DNA from: Meconema thalassinum
Taxonomy: Eukaryota; Arthropoda; Insecta; Orthoptera; Tettigoniidae
Reading direction: 5' to 3'
Assembly (NCBI GenBank): GCA_946902985.2
Contig: OX336400.1
Location: 171,751,043-171,815,042, forward strand
Length of the DNA stretch: 64,000 nucleotides
The translations under genes and the position numbers were made by a program. The notes below the pieces were generated by a model. That model ran no database searches and had not been told where the DNA came from. It saw only the letters and a list, made by a program, of their open reading frames with translations. Below, one piece after another: positions 46,601-56,103 of the stretch. The number at the start of each line of letters is the position of its first letter. The stretch's first letter is position 1.

Positions 46601-48326
46601 TTCCATTCGGTTGCACCGTGTTCGAATTAATAGGGGGAATCGATTTTCACACAAAGATGGCCGCCATCCGCAAACTATTACGCTGATGACCTATTGGTTT
46701 GGTCAAACGATGCCCCCCCATAAAGGTATGTCGTTGCAAAATTTGGTAGAGATCGGATGATTACGTTAGTCGTAATTTGATTTAAGCTTTGAACATTTGT
46801 GTGGCCGCCATTACGTTTCCGTCAAGATGGCGGCGATATAAAACATGACACTGAGGTGTCCTTTGCTAGTGCTACCTTTGTACCAAATTTCGTTCAATTC
46901 GCATTCACCGTGTTCGAATTGATAGGGGGGGACAGACATTCAGAGTACACACACTCACTCACACACACACACACACACACAGACACACACACACACAGAC
47001 TCACACACACACATACACACACACAGACAGACACACTTTTTTTCGCCCTGTGTTGATCTCATAAGTCTACTTTCATTTTTTGCAAAAATCGAAAGTAGGC
47101 TAATATGTCCCATAAACCATAAGTTAATTTAATAAATAATAAAATATTATTTGTACTCATCTCGTGTTGTAGTCACCCGTCAAAGAACATCAGATGCCAT
47201 TCCCCAACTTGATGGTTTTCTATCTCATAGCAGCCATCTGGACGGACTGTTGAGACTTCCACACTTCCTCTGCATTCATCGATGTCATCCTTGCGCTGAT
47301 ACAAAAATTAGGTTATTATACACTTTATGCCTGACTACTCAATTCGCTTGTTCAGGTACTAAATTCCCTGTCACTGTTCGTTGGCGAATTATCGACGCTA
47401 CTGTCCCTATAACTATAGTACAATGACTATCTATCACTGAATTTACCACTTTACAATGAATATCTTGTGTCCTCGACACAAATACAAGTCTATCTTTCAG
47501 ACGAACAGAATCAAAGTCCTGTGTTCTCGACACACGGAATAAAAGTCATGTCTCCTAGACACACGGAATGAAAGTCAATGTCTGTAGACGCACAGAATAA
47601 TAATAGTGTGTCCTCAACACACGGAATAAAAGTCATCTCTTGTGTCCTCAACACACAGAATAAAAGTCAATGTCTTGGCTCTTCGACACACTTATAAATG
47701 AACTGGCCCTTGGGTCTAGATGGAGGGGGATTTTATGTAAAAATTTATCGAAGTAATTGTGATACAGGAATGAAATACATATCACTGAACTCGTAATATT
47801 GCACAGGTCAAGAATATGCCCATTAATCCTAGAATCGATCGTAGAGATTTTGTCTAGGCGATTTCCCGCGTGAATACTAGCCGCCGCGTACCCCAGCCAG
47901 AGTTGGCGCGCAAGTAGGCATTCTCTTCTCATTGGTTCTCCATTTCCTAATAATTTGGCGGTTTCTAGTAGATCTTGGCGTCTTGGGAGTGTCTATTTTC
48001 TTCATCAGCCATTCACGTTACTGCATCATATTTCTTCTAGGCGCGAATATCACAATGAACATACCAGAACCATGTCTCACCGCGCGTCGCTTCTAAAATT
48101 GAGGTAGCCACACCTGTCCCTGTGATACATAGCTCTGCTATTTCTTTTCATAGCTCAAGTACTTAGCCTTTTGTTAAACTGATGCAGGTATGTCCCTACT
48201 GTCTCCAACAAATGCTTGAAATTTCCTCATCGCTGTCTGGCTACTTCCATGATGCTGGTTGAAATATTTATTAATTGAAGAAATAAAATAGTAGAATCAT
48301 TTAACCAACATAGGGTAAAGGGTTCA
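43662..48326 (-). repeat. 5' LTR of the gypsy-type element, split by H copy e
   Basis: Plus-strand limits TGAACCCTTCAG (43662) and AAAGGGTTCA (48326). Removing the insert 45238-47103 leaves 2799 bp, matching the 3' LTR (2798 bp). By eye, the part left of the insert differs from the 3' LTR at roughly 2.5-3% of sites, the part right of it at under 1%. Confidence 0.93.
45238..47103 (-). mobile_element. Family H element, copy e, nested in the 5' LTR
   Basis: The empty site is the intact 3' LTR (TATTTACAAAAA then TATGTCCC, junction 35629/35630), so the 1866-bp insert is defined to the base with no target duplication. On the minus strand it starts TTAGCCTACTTTC in a hairpin, then CTTATGAGATC, (TG)n, and five units of about 293 bp. 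It ends AAAGTAGGCTATATGTTC, a hairpin (ATGTTC/GAACAT) and CTTG. Units recur at 45630, 45922, 46216, 46510 and 46800 and each has AAGATGGCGGC or AAGATGGCCGCC-type motifs, apart from the more diverged first one. It encodes no protein. Confidence 0.92.
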
Positions 48327-48330
48327 AGTA
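48327..48330. other. Target-site duplication AGTA (right)
   Basis: Matches 34051-34054 on the other side of the LTR element. Confidence 0.8.
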
Positions 48331-48828
48331 AGGCTCGCATAATTTAATTTATTTATTTATGTATTTATTTATTTATTTGGTTGTGTCCAGATTGCGTTCA
48401 CCTCATTAGCAGTCCAGATTGCATTCACTTTCATTTTAGGGAAGAACTATTATCATTCCAGCGTCCAGTTGCGATCACATTTCTTGGGAGATCGGTGCTT
48501 GGTTCTTGGTTCTTCCCGACTGACTCATACCTTCCGTAAGTTTTGTGGATAACAAGGGGAAACTGATATTTCACTACCTGACCAAAGAATACAGTTCAGT
48601 GTTCAGCTGAGCACACCCCATAGAACTTCGCTTAAAAAAATCGAGTCCCCTCCCTAAGTGACGGTACCTCGAAAAGCAATGATTATAAGATTTTCATTCT
48701 TAAGAATAGAAACGTTTCAGGATCGGATTCAACGACCTTCACTTTCAACAAAATTGTTGTAACGGGAAAATTTATACTTAGAGGGTACGATTTTTAATTT
48801 CTGCTCCTCATCTCCCATTTGAGGCTAA
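48331..48828. other. Right flank of the gypsy element; (TTTA)n microsatellite
   Basis: A TTTA run at about 48338-48380, then GTCCAGATTGCGTTCAC and GTCCAGATTGCATTCAC (about 48385 and 48412), a short direct repeat. No gene seen. Confidence 0.6.
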
Positions 48829-49140
48829 TGTACTGCTCGAGTCTAAGCTGCGTGAACCTGAGAGGAATGTGGATCGCGGACTATGAGTAGTGGTGTTGAC
48901 GAGTGATGAGGTTTCTCGGTCCGTGCATAGTACAGAACCAAATACATTGGTCGGTGACTCACTGAGTCATTCCTAACACCACAGTGGTTTGAGCAACGGC
49001 CGAATGTTAGCAGTATTGGAATAGAAAGGAATACCATATATCACGGTGGGCTGTTGACAGATCCTTCTCGTCAGACCCGACCCTTCCCTGCTCTTTCTTC
49101 TGACCCCGCAAGTTCATAGAGCTTGGACTCGAGCAGTACA
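48829..49140. mobile_element. 312-bp MITE (family C), copy 1
   Basis: Ends TGTACTGCTCGAGTCTAAGCT (left) and AGCTTGGACTCGAGCAGTACA (right) are inverted repeats with one mismatch, extended by weaker matches to about 30 bp. CTAA/TTAG outside also pair. No ORF of note. Confidence 0.85.
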
Positions 49141-49180
49141 TTAGTAGTGTATCAGGACCAAAGAGAACTGACACATGACA

Positions 49181-49889
49181 TGTACTGCTCGAGTCTAAGC
49201 TGCGTGAACCTGAGAGGAATGTGCATCGCGGACTATGAGTAGTGATGGTGACGAGTGATGAGGTTTCTCGGTCCTTGCGTAGTAATAATAATAATAATAT
49301 CGTATGGCCTCGGGTGCCTGATGCAAGCTTTGTTAATTGACACCCAGAGGGTAGCTTGCATGTCGAATTTCGTCGTTCCTTTGAACGCTATGAAAGTCAA
49401 GGAGGTTAGATGTCTAAACTCCTTGACACTACAGCGCATTCAAGTAGAGAATGGAGGAACTTTGTGTTGGCGGAAAATCCCGAGATTAATTTTGCCATTG
49501 AACACGGCCTACTGAATTCAAATGGGTTCTTTAACATGCCAACAACGTATTACATGAGTGTCGTGATTTTTGTCGCCTTTCAAAAATCACTTACCATGGC
49601 CAGGAGCGAACCTGCAATCTTGGGGTTGGTAGTCCGATACTATAACCACTCACCCACCGTGGCAAGCCACAGTGCGTAGTAACAGAAGCAAATACATTAG
49701 TCGGTGACTCAGTCACTCATTCCCAACGCCACACTGGTTTCAGAAAAGACCCATGTTAGCAGCATTGGAATAGACGAGAATGTCAGGTAACACGGCGGGC
49801 TGTCAACAGGCTTCTCAATTCTCGCCTGCTCCTACCCTGCCTCTGCTCTTCATCCCGCAAGTTCACAGAGCTTGGAACCGAGCAGTACC
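49181..49889. mobile_element. Family C MITE, copy 2, split by a SINE
   Basis: Starts TGTACTGCTCGAGTCTAAGC (49181) and ends ACCGAGCAGTACC (49889). Taking out the SINE and one copy of its 10-bp duplication leaves 312 bp, exactly the length of copy 1. The two copies are in the same orientation 40 bp apart. Confidence 0.85.
49286..49672 (-). mobile_element. tRNA-derived SINE type 2, copy a (387 bp)
   Basis: Flanked by TGCGTAGTAA (49276-49285 and 49673-49682). On the minus strand the tRNA-like head has box B GCAGGTTCGCTCCTGG. The body contains GTGGTTATAGTATCGG and GCGACAAAAATCACGACAC, and ends GCCATACGATATT then (ATT)n. Copies b and c are at 50651 and 53340. Confidence 0.88.
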
Positions 49890-50100
49890 TCAACATTGTC
49901 AAGAGGGGTGGAAGTAAATGATGAGGAAGTTACAACCGGACCGGTCTCCCAAGAATAGTGATCGCAATCTGGAAGACACCATTTATTGTCCTATGGCCTC
50001 TTTTACACTTGTAGACATTTCAGGCGAGAATGTCTTCTAATATTTTTTTCTCGGAAATTTTGGAACTTGTTCGGCCGTAACTAATAAAGGAGGCTGTGTT
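49890..50100. other. Spacer before the nested stack
   Basis: Short unassigned stretch. GATCGCAATCTGGA at 49960 echoes words in 48380-48430. Confidence 0.35.
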
Positions 50101-50509
50101 GCTGAGATTAAGATGATGATGATGATGATGATAATTGTTGTTTAAGGGGCCTAACATCTAGGTTATCGGCAGTGGTGTACCGACGGGGTTGAACCCCCCC
50201 CCCCCCCCGAGATATTCCTTTACTTGAATCTATACATTGTCCCATCTATCACCTGTTTTACGGTATCGCTCGTTAGGCGTCTTAACTCCCGTGTATACTT
50301 TATGTGTGGTCACGTTCCTCGCTTAGTAAATGCCCTGCACTCTACTCGCAGTGTTGAAGCTACCCATGGATCAGTTATGCTGTTGAAGTTTGCGATCCGT
50401 AACTTTTTTCATGTCGCTTCGGGTTGCTTTAATTGTGTGTGCCCGTTTCCTTAAAGATAATTCAGTAAAAGAGGAGTTTCTGCAATTTATTCCAATTAAT
50501 GATACAGAT

Positions 50510-51169
50510 TTTTTTTTTAGCGTATGGCTTTTAGTGCCGGGAGTGTCCGAGGACATGTTCGGATCGCCAGTTTTGTAGCTGCTTCGAGACGGACACCCAA
50601 TGGGTGAGCTACATGTACCGTTGGGGAGGGAAGGAGGGAAGTTGGAATGTTTAATAATTTTAATATCGTATGGCCTCGGGTGCCTGGTGCAAGCTTTGTT
50701 AATTGACATCCAGAGGGTAGCTTGCATGTCGAATTTCGTCGTTCCTTTGAACGCTATGAAAGTCAAGGAGGTTAGATATCTAAGCTCCTTGACACTACAG
50801 CGCTTTCTAGTAGAGAATGGAGGAACTTTGTGTTGGCGGAAAATCCCGAGATTAATTTTACCATTGAACACGGCCTACTGAATTCAAATGGGTTCTTTAT
50901 CATGCCAACAACGTATGACATGAGTATCGTGATTTTTGTCGCCTTTCAAAAATCACTTGCCATGGCCAGGAATGTAAGGACGAAGAGTTGGAAGGTAGCG
51001 GCTGTGGCCTATAGTTAAGGACCAACCCCGGCATTTGCCTGGAAGGAAGATGGGAAACCACAGAAGACCATCTTCAAGGGTGCCGGCGGGGGGATTCGAA
51101 CCTCCTCGCCTCCCGGATGTGAGCGACTGCCATCAGTCATGCCGTAACCACCACGGCTAACTCACCCGG
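50510..51169 (-). mobile_element. tRNA-derived SINE type 1, copy a, nested in hAT
   Basis: Bounded by TAATGATACAGAT (50497-50509 and 51170-51182). The minus-strand head GGGTGAGTTAGCCGTGGTGG has a box A-like region, with box B GGTTCGAATCC. The body includes GATGGTCTTCTGTGGTTTCC. The tail is GGACACTCCCGGCAC, AAAAGCCATACGCT and A-rich. Split by SINE type 2 copy b. Confidence 0.92.
50651..50968 (-). mobile_element. SINE type 2, copy b, 5'-truncated, nested in SINE type 1
   Basis: Bounded by GGAATGT (50644-50650 and 50969-50975). Sequence as copy a but it lacks the tRNA-like head, stopping at GGCCATGGCAAGTG, as expected of truncated reverse transcription. Confidence 0.82.
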
Positions 51170-51205
51170 TAATGATACAGATAAAATACCGTTATCAAGA
51201 TAGGC

Positions 51206-51288
51206 TATCCTCGCCGCTAGATAGGGGCTTCATTCATTCCATTCCTGACCCGGTCGGAGACTGGAAGCAGGCAGTGGATTTTCATTTC
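51206..51288 (+). mobile_element. 83-bp SINE 3' fragment with 12-bp target duplication
   Basis: ATCAAGATAGGC occurs at 51194-51205 and 51289-51300. The insert contains CATTCCTGACCCGGTCGGAG and ends GTGGATTTTCATTTC, which looks like a SINE 3' tail. A severely 5'-truncated copy. Confidence 0.7.
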
Positions 51289-52639
51289 ATCAAGATAGGC
51301 AGATTTTGAGAGTCAATAGCAATTGCAGTTGGAACACGGAGAGCAAAACATTACTTTTCTCTCGCATAATATCAATATTTTAAGCGACAACGTAACTCTG
51401 GTCATGATGATACCACTGCATCGTTTCAGTCTCAATATTTAGTTATTTAGAATATCTTTTTATTTTTTTATTGCGTCGAAATAATGAGACCTAAAATATT
51501 TTTCATGCAAAGGGAACGGTTATTTAATTGTTGTTTTTTATGAATATTAATCGAAATATCATTGTAATTATGATGATGACTGTCGTTTGAAAGGGCGGAA
51601 CAGCAAGGTCATCTGTCCCTTTAATACCGGTAATGTACACAATTACCATATTATATTAATGAACACCCCCCCCCCCCCCCAAGAAGGAAATCCTGCGTAC
51701 ACCACTGGTTATCGGCCCCTAATGGCGTGGCTGATCGTGAAGATGAAAAAAAAAATGCAAACTATAACTAAAGACTAACTACTAACCTACATACTAGAAG
51801 AAGAAATGGAAAACAAGAGGAGAATGAGGCAAATAAAGGACTGGAGGAAAAGAAACGCCCTCAACCCTCGAAGAATATGGATTGAGGGATTTGGAAGGAA
51901 GGAGAGCCATGAAAGGCAGATAGAAAAGTGAAAGAGGAGAGGGCCTGCCCCACAGGGAAGGGACAAAAGGGGAAAAACTGGACCCAGCTCAGGAATCCCT
52001 CGGGGTCGCCAACTCCCGAACTCACCAGCCGTGAGGCCCTGAGGGTGTAGCATTATCTAAGGTGCACCAGAAGTGGTGGGGCTACATACACCCGGCCTCC
52101 TTGAGGGCCTTCAGCAGAAGGCAGGAGATTATATGAAAAGAAAAAGAAGGGTGACCCCTCGCAGAAGGAGGGTATCAGAAAAGATGAGACAAGGGCCAAT
52201 TAAGGCGGGAAATGAAGAGATTCCCTAGGCCTCGGATACCCTAATACCGTCGGGGTCGGAAGAGAACAAGAGTTGTCGACAGGAAAGAAGACGGAGGGGA
52301 GCCCGGCACAAATAAGTGGAAGCAATGCCCGGACTCAGCTGGGGCCCCGTGGTCGCCAACCCACGTCCCACTAGATGTGAGCCCCTGGGGGGGGGGGGGC
52401 TGAGATTAAGTAAGGGAAATAGCGGATATCAGGTGAAAAATATAACATTTTAAAAATGCATTCTTATTTTATCACACTAACTTAAAAGTTTAATACACAG
52501 AAATAATTATTATTGGAAAATCTGCTCTGCTTCCAAAGATATGCACGAAGTTATGTCAGTTGTCCTTTCTTGGTGAAAATATCTTAAAGGCTATTTTGTT
52601 GTTGTTGTTGTTGTTAATTCCTTAGGGGCTATTTGACAT

Positions 52640-52960
52640 GCTAGGCATGTAGCCCCGTGTACTTGGGTACGTATGGAGTTTGTGTGATAACTTGTGTTAT
52701 TGTAATGGCGGTGCTTTTATTTGGTAATTGGGAAGAAGGCGGCCGCGGCCACAATTTAGGAACCATCCCAGCATTTTCCTGGAGTAGAAGTGAGGAAACC
52801 ACGGAAATCCACTTCCAGGATGGCTGAGTGTAGCCCGCTCCAGCCCTCAGATACCAATTAAATTCCTTCGCAGAATCGGGAATCGAACCCGGACCTCCGG
52901 GGTGACATCCATGAATGTAGTTGGGAGTAGAAGTTGGGAAACCATGGAAAACCATTTCTA
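52640..52960 (-). mobile_element. tRNA-derived SINE remnant (minus strand)
   Basis: GGAATCGAACCCGGACC (about 52871) is a reverse-complement box B. The rest contains GGAAACCACGGAAATCCACT and CCGCGGCCACAATTTAGG, the body words shared with the SINE at 11940-12300. A (GTT)n run at 52597-52615 precedes it. Limits are uncertain. Confidence 0.55.
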
Positions 52961-53048
52961 GGTTGTTTAAGTTGAGAATCGAACCCAGCTCTTGTTAGTC
53001 CTATTAAAACGTAACATACTGGTTGAGTACAAGCTCTGTAAACCTGAG

Positions 53049-53964
53049 TGATTGATTGGTTGGTTCCTCAGTTTAGGGACTGCGACAACACGGTCTTGTA
53101 TCCCCGTGTACTTTGGGTGTGTGTAAAATCTGTCTGATAACCGGTGTTAATTGTGATGGCTGTATTAGTGTGTGTAATCTGTTTTTAATTAATTCATGTA
53201 AGGACTGCGGACATTCAATGTTCAAGTAGTTCCTACTTTTGCTACCAAATGCTACCGTCCACGGCACCTAGCTTGCGGACTTGGCTACTAGCAGTGCTAA
53301 GATGCCATCGCAGTCAGCACTTGGCGGCGAACGTTGGAACTATTAATAATAATATCGTACGGCCTCGGGTGCCGGGTGCAAGCTTTGTAATTAGACACCC
53401 AGAGGGTAGCTTGCATGTCGAATTTCGTTGTTCCTTGAATCACTATGAAAGTCAAGGAGGTTAGATATCTAGGCTCCTTGAACACTATAGCGCTTTCTAC
53501 TAGAGAAATGAGAAACTTTGTGTTGGCGGAAACTCACGAGATTAATTTTGCCATTATGAACACGGCCTACTGAATTCAAATGGGTTCTTTGACATGCCAA
53601 CATAGTATGGCATGCGTGTCGTATTTTTGCCGCCTTTCAAAAATCCCTTACCACGGCCAGAAGCGAACCTGCAATCTTGGGGTTAGTAGACTGACACGCT
53701 ATCCACTCACCCATCGTGGCAAGCTACGTTGGAATTAATATAACGTTATCAATTCTACCCACAAATTTTGGCTTCACACAAGTGTTGTTAGTGGAAGGTT
53801 CTTTTTCATGCTATAAATCTATGATATGGGTCCGCCCGCCCTACATCCCCTCCGAAGGAAGGCATACTGAAGGATTTTTAACGTTCTTAAAGAATCCAAC
53901 GAATCGGCCGGGTTTTAACCCACGACCTTGGGCAACATGCTACAAACTACGCCACCGAATCCGC
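53049..53964 (-). mobile_element. SINE type D with 10-bp target duplication, itself interrupted
   Basis: Bounded by TAAACCTGAG (53039-53048 and 53965-53974). The minus-strand head GCGGATTCGGTGGCGTAG is tRNA-like (box A TGGCGTAGTTTG, box B GGGTTAAAACC). It then runs through ATCCTTCAGTATGCCTTCC and ends CTGAGGAACCAACCAATCA. SINE type 2 copy c splits it. Its own length without that is about 520 bp. Confidence 0.82.
53340..53725 (-). mobile_element. SINE type 2, copy c (386 bp), nested in SINE D
   Basis: Bounded by ACGTTGGAA (53331-53339 and 53726-53734). Full length with tRNA-like head (GCAGGTTCGCTTCTGGCC) and (ATT)n tail, almost the same length as copy a. Confidence 0.88.
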
Positions 53965-54192
53965 TAAACCTGAGAGGAATGTGAATGGGCGGGCATCAAT
54001 TCCACTCGGGTACCTGAGTCAGGTAGCCAGGGTTACCTCAATTCCACTCGACACTCCTGGTAGTCCCTCAATTCCGCTCGGTCGCGGTCTCTTTATCCTT
54101 ATGCATTCTTATAACGGCACACGTCTTCCAATCTCACTTCCACCATTGATTACAATCAATGCTTCTAATATAACTAATATGACGTCTAATAA

Positions 54193-54520
54193 CCGGGTGA
54201 GTTAGCCGTGGTCGTTGCGGCATGACTGTTGGCAGTCGCTCACATCCGGGAGGCGAGGAGGTTCGAATCCCCCCGCCGGCAACCTTGAAGATGGTCTTCT
54301 GTGGTTTCCCATCTCCCTTCCAGGCAAATGCCGGGGTTGGTCCCTAACTATAGGCCACAGCCGCTACCTTCCAACTCCTCGACCCTCCCTTCCAACTTTC
54401 CTCCCCAGCGGTACTTGTAGCTCACCCATTGGGTGTCCGTCTCGAAGCAGCTACAAAACTGGCGAGCCGAACATGTTCTCGGACACTCCCGGCACTGAAA
54501 GCCATACGCTAAAAAAAACT
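54193..54520 (+). mobile_element. SINE type 1, copy b (328 bp)
   Basis: Bounded by TCTAATAA (54185-54192 and 54521-54528). The head GGGTGAGTTAGCCGTGG, box B GGTTCGAATCC (54261), body and tail CGGACACTCCCGGCACTG, AAAGCCATACGCT and poly-A match copy a. A reference full-length copy for this family. Confidence 0.88.
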
Positions 54521-54528
54521 TCTAATAA

Positions 54529-55245
54529 TGATAACAAATTAAGTATAACTTCTCAAAATAACCTGTTACGGTAAACAAGCCTAGCTCTCTCTATAAGAGT
54601 TAGAATTCATAACTAATTTGTTGTGTGGGAATGCAGCTGATTTTTCCGTTCTAGGCTGGAAAACAGTATTTCCAGCATCCGCAGCTGATATCGAAAGTAT
54701 TTTTTAGGTCTGACTAGACTAAAAAACATGCAAACTTTTAATTATGCACATGTTAAAAACAATGCATAAATTTTTTAGAAAACAAAAATGGAAACCTTGG
54801 CAGACTTATTTAAAAGAATATTATGATTCATTTTAAATCACTTGCATTTTCTGCCATATAAGTTATAATGTGCCAAACACCTTATACCTGATTTAACGAA
54901 TGAGCGGACTTGACATCAGAGCGGTTGACCAATGGCACAACAATGTCTTGCGAACACCACCACGCCATCGGTCAAGTGCTCTGAAGTCAAGATATACTCA
55001 TGATACATAAAGAACTAGATATTAATCACTGTCCTTAAATAAAAATATGGACAGGAAATGCGCTGCAGAACTTGTTTGACCCTGCCCTTGGTATGCCAGC
55101 AGGAGGGTTATGACATTTGTTTAGGTCATTGGGGATAACCCCCTTGCCGACCCCTTGCCAAAGCCTGAGCGGAGTTGAGGAACTCATTTTGGGTCCCTTG
55201 GAGGGCCGAATGGAATTAAGGAAAATCGAGGGGAATTGATGCTCG
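54529..55245. other. Unassigned, with a 28-bp fold-back at 54909-54991
   Basis: CTTGACATCAGAGCGGTTGA (54909) continues to 54936 and is the inverted repeat of 54964-54991 with three or four mismatches and a 27-bp loop. No gene is recognised in the rest. Confidence 0.55.
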
Positions 55246-55719
55246 ACCATGTGGATCGCGGACGGTGAAAAGAGATATGGGTGGGGGGGGGGGGTTCCCG
55301 GTCTTTGGCCGGTATTACACCATCAAATAAATTTGTCAAAGAAATTTTATCAAATATTTTATAAAAGTTATACAAAGAAATAATCACACCATTACACTAC
55401 ATCAAATATTTTATCATAGTTCAGCAAAATGGATGAAGGACAGTTCCCTGTTCACTTCACTGTATTACGGTAGTTGAAATTCTGTGGTGGCAATAAGGGT
55501 ATATAAATGAAACGGAAAGATAAAATGAACGTCTATGGGTGGGTTGCCAACGTTAAAATGTATTACGAGTAAAATCTTGGTGAACAAGCTGCAGTACGAG
55601 CACTTGAAAAATTACATTAATATTTAATTATTTATAATTATGATGAAATGAATGATGGTGACGTTCGGAAAAAACACTGCCCGAGCAAAGAAAATTGAAA
55701 CATACGAAGTAAAAATTTA

Positions 55720-55794
55720 TGCCTTGAGTAGGATTCGATCCCAGGTCCCCTCGAATCTCAATCGAGCGCTCTATCCATTCCGATAACTAGGCAC
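55720..55794 (-). tRNA. tRNA-like sequence, anticodon GAG (probably pseudogene or SINE head)
   Basis: A 75-nt span on the minus strand can fold roughly as a tRNA. The acceptor GTGCCTA/AAGGCAT has one mismatch and one wobble. The anticodon stem CTCGA/TCGAG is perfect with 7-nt loop TTGAGAT. Box B is GGATCGAATCC and a box A-like GGATAGAGCG is present. D and T stems are imperfect. It lies inside the THAP transposon, so a tRNA-derived SINE or pseudogene is likelier than a working tRNA-Leu gene. Confidence 0.4.
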
Positions 55795-56103
55795 TGACAT
55801 GTAATGGTTGGTTAGATGCATTAGGTACAAGTAAGGATAAAGTGCTTATTTACACTCGTTTGTAATATCATAAGTGTAATTGAAAAATTATAATACAAAT
55901 GTTATAACATAAAGTGCACCACTATTGGCAACTCCAGCTATCTGATATGACATCTAGCGTAAAAATGAGAAACTTACGAAGTAGGGTACATTTGTCACGT
56001 GGTGACTGTTTGTATATGGTTTCTTGTATTGGTAAGCAGATCGTGGTAAATTCTTCGTGATTATACATAAGTAATAAGTTTTACTCGTTGATGAGAGTGC
56101 AAA

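Larger units (their letters stand above)
34055..48326 (-). mobile_element. Complete Ty3/gypsy-type LTR retrotransposon
   Basis: Order on the minus strand: 5' LTR (48326-43662, interrupted by H copy e), leader with a PBS candidate, gag (43045-40589), pol (40692-37195), purine-rich tract, 3' LTR (36852-34055). LTRs begin TGAACC and end GGTTCA and are 2798 bp without the insert, long for the group. Domain order protease-RT-RNase H-integrase is that of Ty3/gypsy. There is no env ORF: only 342 bp separate pol from the 3' LTR. Both ORFs are open and catalytic motifs are present, so the copy could have been active recently. LTR differences, about 1-3% by eye, show it is not brand new. Confidence 0.93.
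50170..51707. mobile_element. Non-autonomous hAT element nested in E, 8-bp target duplication
   Basis: Ends CAGTGGTGTACCGACG (left) and CTGCGTACACCACTG (right) are inverted repeats of the hAT type CAGTGNTG. Both are flanked by GTTATCGG (50162-50169 and 51708-51715). Long C runs lie just inside both ends. It is host to two SINE insertions. No transposase coding is recognised. Confidence 0.92.
50113..52398 (-). mobile_element. Retroposon family E, copy 2, with 12-bp target duplication
   Basis: Direct repeats GCTGAGATTAAG (50101-50112 and 52399-52410) bound it. In sense (minus) orientation it begins with a C run and AGGGGCTCACATCTAG and ends GGGGCCGATAACC, TAGATGTTAGGCCCC, (ATC)n. A hAT MITE splits it at 50170-51707. 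Without that insertion the element is about 740 bp. No ORF. Confidence 0.85.
53021..54000. mobile_element. Family C fragment split by SINE D
   Basis: Left piece CTGGTTGAGTACAAGCTCTG (53021) and right piece CCTGAGAGGAATGTGAATGG (53969) are neighbouring parts of family C (compare 48840-48875), separated by the SINE at 53049-53964. The rest of the MITE is not recognisable. Confidence 0.55.
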
